The notes under the pieces are model-generated. The model had not been told where the DNA came from, searched no databases, and was given only the letters and a program-made list of their open reading frames with translations. Below are positions 52,240 through 59,266 of a DNA stretch of 64,000 bases, one piece after another. Both the position numbers and the translations under genes were made by a program. The DNA is from JAGDMJ01 sp963809695 (GTDB lineage: Bacteria; Bacteroidota; Ignavibacteria; UBA10030; UBA6906): NCBI GenBank assembly GCA_963809695.1, contig CAWEKI010000001.1, forward strand, positions 1 to 64,000, given 5' to 3'. The number at the start of each line of letters is the position of its first letter. The first letter of the stretch is position 1.

Positions 52240-54660
52240 ATGGCACAAGCAAAGGCTGCAGAGAAGAGCTCCACAGGGCGCGTCAAGGCAGATAAAGCAC
52301 GGATCGACCGGCTGAAAGAACAGCTCAGGAGCACGCCTGCCGAGGTCGATTTTGAACGCGTCAGGATTATGGCGGAGGTGTACGATGATGCTGCCGGCTA
52401 TCAGACGATCATCTGTAGGGCCAAATTCATGGCAACCCTGCTTGAGAGGAAAAAGTTGTACATCGACGAAAATCTCTTTGTGGGCAGCATGGCAAGCACC
52501 GTCAATGGCATCTACACCTATCCGGAATGGCAAGTGGATTGGATGATAGAGGAGAATACGATTGATGAGAAGTGTAAAACCCCGGAAGACAAGAAGGCCA
52601 ACAAATGGGCGCTCGAATACTGGGAAAAGCGTGCACTGAAGCCCCGCACGCTCGATATATTCGAAAGAAAATATGGTTTTGATCCGCGCCCTTCCTATGC
52701 TTCCGGCAATGTCGTTAGTTTCTTTGACTGGCCCGGTGGCGGAGGCAACCTGAACTATCCCCGGGTTTACAGGGAAGGGCTTGCCAGCATGATCAAAGAG
52801 GTAGAGGAGCGCGAGGCAGCCCTCGAAATGAGACTGCCGAATGCGGACAAGTTCGCCTTCTATGAAGCCAGTCTAATTGTCATGAGAGCCTTTATTCGCC
52901 TGGCTCACCGTTATGCTGAACTGGCAAGGGAGATGGCGGCTAAGGAAAAGGATGCAACCCGTAAGGCGGAGCTGATAGCAATTGCCGAAACCTGCGAATG
53001 GGTTCCTGAGCATCCGGCCCGCAATCTGCGGGAGGCTATGCAGTGCCATTTCTTCTGTCATATCGTTGCAGAAATAGAGCAGGTCGGTTGCGGCTATTCT
53101 GAGGCTTATCTGGGCCAGAATTTAGAGCCGTTCTATCAGGCTGACAAGGCTGCCGGTCTAATTGGATATGACGAGGCAGTCTATATGTTCGAGAACCTCG
53201 TCATCAAGCTGAACGAGATCGGCTATTACTATGGCGAGAAGGTCGCCTTGCAGAACTCTGCCGACCTGGGTCAGAGCATCACGCTCGGTGGCTATACCGA
53301 AGATGGAGATGATGCCACCGCTGAAATGGATTATGTGGTCCTGGATGCATGTAACTACCTTCACTTGCCACAGCCTCCACTGAGTTGCTGCTACACGGAG
53401 AGAATGAGCGGTAAATTCCTGGAGAAGGTCCTCGATGTAATAGGCACGGGTATCGGTATGCCTCAGTTCGTCAATGGCGAAGTGATGGTGAAGCGCGCCT
53501 TGAATCTCTTTGCAGACTCCAAGAAGGGCCTCACACTCGAAAAAGCCAGACGCACCTGCATTGGCGCCTGCGTAGGTTCATACATTCCCTATGAGACAGG
53601 ACACCCTGTTGAAGGGCAGCCCAACCTGGGGAAGGTCATCGAGTTGTTGATGAACAATGGCTTCGATCCCCGCACCAAGCAGCAGATCGGACCCAAGACC
53701 GGAGATCCCGAGACCTTCAAGACTTTCGAAGAACTATACGCTGCATTCCAAAAGCAGATCGATTTCAACGAGGAGGTTCTCCGCCGGGGTGCATGGATCG
53801 CCAGCATGTTGTGCGCGGACTTCCTGCCGACAACCTGGCGCTCGCTTCTTACCGGGGGCTGCATTGAAACCGGCACCGAGGTATGGAATGGCGGAGCCAA
53901 TTACTACACAACTGCGCAAATCGTTGTCGGTGGTGTTGACGCCGCCAACTCGCTGATGGCGGTGAAAAAGTTGGTCTATGATGACAAAAAGATCACCATG
54001 GCCGAGCTGAAAAAGGCGCTGACTGCCAATTGGGTAGGATACGAGCATGTACGCAAGATGTGCTATGAAGCTCCCAAACATGGCAACGACATTCCTGAAA
54101 TGAACAAGCTGACTCGTAAGGTGTTCAATAGTATCTATGAGGCTTTCCAAAAGGTAGATGGTGGTGGAAACTACATCAGCCAGGACATTAAATCAGCGCC
54201 TGATGCCTATACCAAGAGCATCCACAACCTGATGGGACTGGTGACGGGCGCGCTGCCGAACGGTAAATATGCCGGGGTTGCACTCACCGATGGAAGTCTG
54301 TCGGCCATGCCGGGAACCGATGTCAATGGGCCTACCGCGTTGATTATGTCTGCAGCGAAGAGTCAGGATGCCATTAAGTATACAGCAACACACATGAACA
54401 TGAAATTCCCGCCCGATCAGCTGAAAACACGCAAGGGCCGGGATAACGTGCTGAATCTTATCAAGACCTATTTTGACAATGATGGCTATCACATTCAGTT
54501 TAATGTGCTCGATACCAACATCCTGAGAGATGCACAGAAGCACCCTGAAAACTACCGTGACCTTGTGGTTCGGGTAGCTGGTTTCAGCGCTTTCTTCACC
54601 AAACTGGCCCCGGGTGTGCAGGAAGAGGTCATTGCCCGTACCTTGCAGAGTTTCAAATAA
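52240..54660 (+). CDS. Glycyl radical enzyme of unassigned reaction
   Basis: The 806-residue protein has the full glycyl radical fold: LFVGSMASTVNGIYTYPEWQ, then PARNLREAMQCHFFCHIV, NSADLGQSITLGG, and the Cys loop with Cys444 in IGACVGSY (Cys440 just before). GGCIETGTEVWNGGANYYT and the radical glycine loop RVAGFSAFF with Gly781, 25 residues from the end, follow. The C-V-G loop lacks the Glu two residues after Cys that diol dehydratases, choline lyase and hydroxyphenylacetate decarboxylase use, and lacks the Cys-Cys pair of pyruvate formate-lyase. X-succinate synthases also lack them, but small accessory subunits of that group are not seen. A clear SD (AGAGGAG) precedes the ATG. A strong terminator follows, although the activase is 1.6 kb further on. 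Confidence 0.93.
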   Translation: MAQAKAAEKSSTGRVKADKARIDRLKEQLRSTPAEVDFERVRIMAEVYDDAAGYQTIICRAKFMATLLERKKLYIDENLFVGSMASTVNGIYTYPEWQVDWMIEENTIDEKCKTPEDKKANKWALEYWEKRALKPRTLDIFERKYGFDPRPSYASGNVVSFFDWPGGGGNLNYPRVYREGLASMIKEVEEREAALEMRLPNADKFAFYEASLIVMRAFIRLAHRYAELAREMAAKEKDATRKAELIAIAETCEWVPEHPARNLREAMQCHFFCHIVAEIEQVGCGYSEAYLGQNLEPFYQADKAAGLIGYDEAVYMFENLVIKLNEIGYYYGEKVALQNSADLGQSITLGGYTEDGDDATAEMDYVVLDACNYLHLPQPPLSCCYTERMSGKFLEKVLDVIGTGIGMPQFVNGEVMVKRALNLFADSKKGLTLEKARRTCIGACVGSYIPYETGHPVEGQPNLGKVIELLMNNGFDPRTKQQIGPKTGDPETFKTFEELYAAFQKQIDFNEEVLRRGAWIASMLCADFLPTTWRSLLTGGCIETGTEVWNGGANYYTTAQIVVGGVDAANSLMAVKKLVYDDKKITMAELKKALTANWVGYEHVRKMCYEAPKHGNDIPEMNKLTRKVFNSIYEAFQKVDGGGNYISQDIKSAPDAYTKSIHNLMGLVTGALPNGKYAGVALTDGSLSAMPGTDVNGPTALIMSAAKSQDAIKYTATHMNMKFPPDQLKTRKGRDNVLNLIKTYFDNDGYHIQFNVLDTNILRDAQKHPENYRDLVVRVAGFSAFFTKLAPGVQEEVIARTLQSFK

Positions 54661-54680
54661 TCTGAAGATCAAGGAAGCTC

Positions 54681-54718
54681 ATGTAAGGCATGGCACTTGG
54701 TCATGCCTTACATTTTGT
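54681..54718 (+). terminator. Intrinsic terminator after the glycyl radical enzyme
   Basis: Perfect 12-base stem ATGTAAGGCATG / CATGCCTTACAT with a nine-base loop, followed by TTTGTT. It may make the enzyme more abundant than the downstream activase. Confidence 0.8.
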
Positions 54719-54794
54719 TCCGTCAACACCCTTTCCTGTCCCGCCCAAGCGGGAGCCTTAGTTTCGGGGTTGACTAAGAAGCAGCAGTAGTCAT

Positions 54795-54990
54795 TTCGGG
54801 AGAGCGAAGCGACGAAGCAGTCTCTTATCGGCTCTGGGGTTGCTTCGCCCCGCCAAGGCGGGGCTCGCAGTGACAGGAAAGCAGTCAGATTGTGCGCCAG
54901 AGGTTCATCCCTTGGGGGCTTCGGGCCCACAGGTCCGGTCCTTCGGACCGAGACTCTCGGTCTGAAAGGCCGGAGCAGGCTCGCAATGAC
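54795..54990. repeat. ERSDEA-type intergenic repeat region
   Basis: The motif GGGAGAGCGAAGCGACGAAG is followed by a hairpin (CCCCGCC AAG GCGGGG), CTCGCAGTGACAG and a later CTCGCAATGACAG. The arrangement of GC-rich inverted segments bounded by GTCATT/AATGAC-type ends is common in bacterial intergenic repeat families. A relative is at 13.4-13.56 kb. No gene is visible in the 350 bases before the PFK-like gene. Confidence 0.5.
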
Positions 54991-55068
54991 AGTTGGAGGA
55001 CTTTTGGGTCACTCCCGAAGAGTGTGATTTGAGCGCAACCGAACAGAAGTTAATCAAGGAGGCACATT

Positions 55069-56241
55069 ATGAGTACGGAAATTGGTCATGGTAGTTTTCT
55101 CAGGCGCATTGCTATCAATGTTGGCGCCGGCTACGTTCCTGGCATAAATGCCGTTATTACGGGTGCTGCGATGGCGGCCGGTAAAATGGGATGGGAGATG
55201 GTCGGTGTTTGCGATGGGTTTGAAGGTTTACTTCACCCCGAAAAATATCCTGAGGGTGGACTGGTTACACTCAGCCCTCGGCTGATAGAAAATCTTGATC
55301 CTTCTGCAGGGGGTATACTTGGCCAATCGGTCCGGGTCGATCCGTTTCATGTCCGCACGGTAAACAAAGACGACATGGTGGAAGAAGTGGACATGTCCGA
55401 TGATCTCTTGAAAAGGCTGAAGGAAGAAAAGATTGACGGATTGATTTCAGTGGTTGGCGGACTTGGGCTGAGTATTCTCTACAAGCTCCACCGCAAAGGG
55501 CTCAATGCGGTGTGCATCCCAAGGTCGATCGATAATGATATCGCCTGTACTTCGGTGTCATTCGGATTCAACAGCGCCCTCACCTTCACCATCGAAATGC
55601 TGGACCGTGCCCGTCAGGCGGCCCAGTCTGCACGCAAAATTGCAGTAGTCGAGGTACAGGGAGAGCAGGCTGGATGGATTGCACTCCAGGCAGGTATAGC
55701 AGCTTGTGCTGATGTCATCATGATCCCCGAGATCCCTGTTGATCTCAAGAATGTGGCACGGAGATTAAAAGATAAGATGTCACCCAGAAGGCCGTACGGG
55801 CTTGTTGTGGTGGCCCAGGGAGCGAAACTTATCAGTCAAACTAAGAAGGAAGGGGCCACATCCTCCCTAAAAGCTACTCTGTCGCCACTGGCTACCGGTG
55901 ATTCCAGCAGTGAGCACGTCATTCAGAGTTCTGGCCAGGCAGCAGAGACTGTGGCAAGAGAACTTCAGCTGCTGATAGCCGAGGAAACCTATCCGCTCGT
56001 CATCGGTCCCTGGGTCAGGGGTGGTACCCCAACTGCTGTCGACCGCCAACTGGGGATGGCGTACGGAGCCGGGGCATTGCAGGCGCTGAAAGCGGGGAAG
56101 AATGGAGTAATGGTTGCTTTTGTTCCTCCTGAAATCAGGTTCGTGCCGCTGGCAGAAGCAATCAACAAAGTCAGAACGGTGTCTGCGGACAGCGAATTCC
56201 TGAAGATTGCTCATTCACTTGGCATTTATTGTGGAAAATAA
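55069..56241 (+). CDS. Phosphofructokinase-fold protein with altered nucleotide loop
   Basis: AAGGAGG precedes ATG 55069. The 390-residue protein has the PFK fold: AGYVPGINAVITGAAMAAGK in place of GGDxPGxNA, VVGGLGLSILYKL, IPRSIDNDI with Asp155 and Asp157, SFGFNSALTF, and VEVQGEQAGWIALQAGIA with IPEIP. In phosphofructokinases GGDGS or GGDD binds Mg-ATP or pyrophosphate; here residues 130-134 are GGLGL, so the Asp is lost. The residue that is Gly (ATP) or Lys (PPi) before the T/SIDND motif is Arg152. The IDND catalytic loop is kept. It may be a kinase with unusual donor or substrate, or a non-canonical member tied to the glycyl radical enzyme. The activase gene follows after 12 bases. Confidence 0.85.
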   Translation: MSTEIGHGSFLRRIAINVGAGYVPGINAVITGAAMAAGKMGWEMVGVCDGFEGLLHPEKYPEGGLVTLSPRLIENLDPSAGGILGQSVRVDPFHVRTVNKDDMVEEVDMSDDLLKRLKEEKIDGLISVVGGLGLSILYKLHRKGLNAVCIPRSIDNDIACTSVSFGFNSALTFTIEMLDRARQAAQSARKIAVVEVQGEQAGWIALQAGIAACADVIMIPEIPVDLKNVARRLKDKMSPRRPYGLVVVAQGAKLISQTKKEGATSSLKATLSPLATGDSSSEHVIQSSGQAAETVARELQLLIAEETYPLVIGPWVRGGTPTAVDRQLGMAYGAGALQALKAGKNGVMVAFVPPEIRFVPLAEAINKVRTVSADSEFLKIAHSLGIYCGK

Positions 56242-56253
56242 GGAGGAAGAATT

Positions 56254-57228
56254 GTGAACAATCAAACAATAAACCCAAGCGATATGACAGGGACGGTGCT
56301 GAATATCCAACGATACTGCAGCCACGACGGTCCGGGCATCCGCACTACCGTCTTCCTGAAGGGTTGCTCGCTGCGCTGCAAATGGTGCGGCAATCCTGAA
56401 AGCATCCGGATAAAACCGGAAATGTCCTACGATTCCAGGAAATGTACGGGCAAGAAGGCATGTGGAGTTTGCCTGAAGTCGCCCTTCCCGGAAGGCGCCT
56501 TCTATGTTGTGGAGGGCGACGATGACAAAGTAAAAGTCAACTGGCATCTGGCCATGGATTGCGACGAGACATTGACATCGCTCTGCCCGACAGGAGCGCT
56601 CGAAATGTTTGGCAAAAAGATGACAGTAAAAGAGGTGTTGGACGAGGTGGAGAAGGATGCTTCCTTTTACCGAAATACAGGGGGTGGAATGACATTGAGT
56701 GGCGGTGAGATCATGCTGCAGCCTGATTTCAGCGCAGGTTTGCTGAAGGAAGCGCACGATCGTGGCTTCAATACGGCCATAGAAACAGCGTGCAACGCTC
56801 CATGGCCTTTCCTGGAGAAGGTGCTGCCCCACGTTGATACGATGCTGCATGACCACAAGCTGACCATCCCGGAGAGGCACAAGAAATGGACCGGCGTGGA
56901 CAACAAGCGTATACTCGAGAACTTCAAGAAAGCTTACGAGACGTTTCCCAACATTGACTTCATCGCCCGCACGCCGCTGATTCCCGGCATCAATGCCGAT
57001 GAGGAACATATACGAGCAGTGCTGGCGTTCATTCGCCCTCACAAGAACGTGATTGACTATGAGCTGTTGCCGTATCACCGCTTCGGCCTGGGCAAGTACG
57101 AATACCTGGGCAAGGTGTATGAACTGGATGATTACAAAACGCCGTCTGATGAATTGGTTAAACATTTACAGGCCATCATCGACGAGGCCTTCGGCCGAAG
57201 TGCCCAGACAGCCGCGGTCGTGAAATAG
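56254..57228 (+). CDS. Glycyl radical enzyme activase (radical SAM)
   Basis: GTG at 56254 after AAGGAGGAAG gives 324 residues. The radical SAM cluster site is CSLRCKWC (Cys38, 42, 45) within GPGIRTTVFLKG. An inserted ferredoxin-like segment has KCTGKKACGVC and CDETLTSLCPTGAL, five Cys in all, fewer than the eight of a full two-cluster insert. GGGMTLSGGEIMLQPDF is the SAM-binding GGE motif. It installs the glycyl radical on the upstream enzyme using SAM and an electron donor, possibly the neighbouring Fe-S protein. The C-terminal YHRFGLGKYEYLG matches the family. Confidence 0.93.
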   Translation: MNNQTINPSDMTGTVLNIQRYCSHDGPGIRTTVFLKGCSLRCKWCGNPESIRIKPEMSYDSRKCTGKKACGVCLKSPFPEGAFYVVEGDDDKVKVNWHLAMDCDETLTSLCPTGALEMFGKKMTVKEVLDEVEKDASFYRNTGGGMTLSGGEIMLQPDFSAGLLKEAHDRGFNTAIETACNAPWPFLEKVLPHVDTMLHDHKLTIPERHKKWTGVDNKRILENFKKAYETFPNIDFIARTPLIPGINADEEHIRAVLAFIRPHKNVIDYELLPYHRFGLGKYEYLGKVYELDDYKTPSDELVKHLQAIIDEAFGRSAQTAAVVK

Positions 57229-57267
57229 GTTCGTGTTCGAGGTCGCAATCTAAGAACCGGGGTATTT

Positions 57268-58407
57268 ATGAGCAATGAGGACAAATCGTTAGATATATAC
57301 GAACGACTGGCGGCGGCGCAGGAGGCGCTTCCGCATGGCTTCCCCAGGACGAAATCTGGGGTGGAAATACAGCTGATAAAGATGGCGTTCACACCCGAGG
57401 AAGTTTCGCTTGCGGGCCAGCTGACCCGCTTCCCGGAGACCGCAGCCGATATCGCGAAACGGGTTGGTATGGAGGAAGCCGATGTAACAGCCCTACTCGA
57501 GAGTCTGATACCACGACGGCTGGTACGTCTCGACTCAAAGGGGATGGCAGCTCCCGGTATGGTGCCTACAGCCGAAGGCGAGAAAAAGTACCGGCTGGGT
57601 CCTTTTCTGGTTGGCTGGTACGAAGCCAATATGCGGCTGCTGGATAAGGAATTTGCGGAGCTCTTCGAGCAATTCGTGATCGAGGGCGGCGGGGAGAAGA
57701 TCCTTGCGCCCCGGCCCGGCGTGCTGGGCGTTGTACCTGTGCGCGGCTCTCTGAAACCTGAGCTGATGGCGGCTATGGAGCCCCACCTGGATATCGATGC
57801 CCATTTCAAACGCCACGAGCGTTTTCTCGTGATCCCCTGTGTGTGCAAAAAGGAGCGGGAGGATCTGGGGCACTTCGACTGCAAGTTCCCCATGAAACGA
57901 TGTGGGTTTGTAGGATTGCCACCTCACACCCCGCTCTCAGAAACCGTGCTTGACAGGGAGGAGGCGAACAAGCTCCTTTATGAACTTGAGGAGATGGGAC
58001 ACGTTCACCTTGCGTTTTACGGATACACAATGGGAGCGGATATACCTCAGTTTGTAGGCACCTGTAACTGCGATGGCTGTTGCTGTGGGGTATTGCACGG
58101 ACAGAAACTCTCCGGCATATCGGAAGGGGCGCAACGGTCGAACTACCGCGCTGTCATCGATCCAGAGAAGTGCATTTCCTGCGGCGTGTGCCAGGGGCGT
58201 TGCCCGGTGGACGCCATCGCTGATGATGAGAATGGCAAGTCGAATGTGGAACGGGCAAAGTGCATCGGTTGTGGTGTGTGCGTGATCGGATGTGTAAGCG
58301 TTGCGATCGAGATGCTGCCGGTATCAAAGGAGGAGTGGTTCCATGTGCCTTCCAGCATGGCGGAATGGGAGGAGAGGCGCCTGGAGTATTTGGCAGCGCA
58401 GAAGTAG
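57268..58407 (+). CDS. Winged-helix/iron-sulfur protein of the GRE locus
   Basis: This 379-residue protein combines an N-terminal winged-helix-like domain (ETAADIAKRVGMEEADVTALLESLI, about 50-95) and a middle domain with a Cys-rich site. That site has CVCKKERE near 190 and CKFP..RC near 205, and later CNCDGCCCG near 270. Two C-terminal [4Fe-4S] ferredoxin motifs follow, CISCGVCQGRCP near 301 and CIGCGVCVIGC near 331. Such proteins occur next to anaerobic enzyme genes, but I do not know a defined function. It could feed electrons to the activase or sense redox state. The start ATG 57268 has no strong SD. It is 40 bases after the activase. Confidence 0.8.
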   Translation: MSNEDKSLDIYERLAAAQEALPHGFPRTKSGVEIQLIKMAFTPEEVSLAGQLTRFPETAADIAKRVGMEEADVTALLESLIPRRLVRLDSKGMAAPGMVPTAEGEKKYRLGPFLVGWYEANMRLLDKEFAELFEQFVIEGGGEKILAPRPGVLGVVPVRGSLKPELMAAMEPHLDIDAHFKRHERFLVIPCVCKKEREDLGHFDCKFPMKRCGFVGLPPHTPLSETVLDREEANKLLYELEEMGHVHLAFYGYTMGADIPQFVGTCNCDGCCCGVLHGQKLSGISEGAQRSNYRAVIDPEKCISCGVCQGRCPVDAIADDENGKSNVERAKCIGCGVCVIGCVSVAIEMLPVSKEEWFHVPSSMAEWEERRLEYLAAQK

Positions 58408-58466
58408 CGTGCGGGCCGGACCGGGAGAGCTCGATATCTCCCGAATCCTAAATTGATTTTCGATAA

Positions 58467-59219
58467 ATGAACGCCAGGTATAACTTTCATTTTATATGGT
58501 TAGTACTCTGTGTTCTAGTGAGTTCTGCAAGCAACAGCTATGCCCAAGATTCATCATTCGAATTATGGCCCGAAACGGATATTTGGTACAGGATAAACCC
58601 GTCCTGGCGGCTGTCAGCTTTTATTCCTATCACAAAATACCACGAAAGCCAAAACCGGGACTTGAATATATATCTGCAGGCCGATTATGCATGGGGCCGG
58701 ACAACATTCTCCCTGTACAGGAGGTTACGAGATGAAGAGAGAGCGGCGCAGATGAGATCTTGGTTACTGCGCTGGGGTTTCATGGAAGGATGGAGCCTGG
58801 GTGATAACCCAAGCAACTATACGGAAGATATGCTCTTCGCCGAAATCCACAAAAGAGATCCTCTCATAGGAGGCATATTACTCTCGCATCGTATTCGTGT
58901 CGACCTCCGGTGGGTTGGCGAAGATCCGGACCTTTCTTATCGGTTCCGTTACCGTGTCATGCTTGAAAAGGAATATACCTCCGGCAATAGTTCGATTGTT
59001 CCTTATGTGAACATAGAACCTTTCTGGGACTCGCGCTATGCAACTTTCAGTCGTGTGCGCATTATCGGAGGCGCTACCTTTTCCTGGGGACCACGCTGGG
59101 CGTTTGAAGGCAACCTGACATATCAGTACGATTCACATTATGATACAAGCAATCTCTATGCGCTCAACCTGATCGTGCACTTGTTTTTTGAAGCAGAGAA
59201 TGACGATGATACAAATTAA
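58467..59219 (+). CDS. DUF2490-like outer-membrane beta-barrel protein
   Basis: ATG 58467 gives 250 residues with a signal peptide (FIWLVLCVLVSSASNSYAQ). Strand-rich sequence follows: FELWPETDIWYRINPSWRLS, RVDLRWVGEDPDLSYRFRYR, YVNIEPFWDSRY, and LNLIVHLFFEAEN near the end. Alternating polar and aromatic residues and the WPE..I opening suggest a DUF2490-type barrel of the outer membrane. Codon bias is a little more AT-rich than in its neighbours. In this locus it may be a porin for the substrate. Confidence 0.62.
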   Translation: MNARYNFHFIWLVLCVLVSSASNSYAQDSSFELWPETDIWYRINPSWRLSAFIPITKYHESQNRDLNIYLQADYAWGRTTFSLYRRLRDEERAAQMRSWLLRWGFMEGWSLGDNPSNYTEDMLFAEIHKRDPLIGGILLSHRIRVDLRWVGEDPDLSYRFRYRVMLEKEYTSGNSSIVPYVNIEPFWDSRYATFSRVRIIGGATFSWGPRWAFEGNLTYQYDSHYDTSNLYALNLIVHLFFEAENDDDTN

Positions 59220-59266
59220 CCGGCTGCAGTAAGTCAACAGGGAACGCGAAATTCAGGAGGATATTC

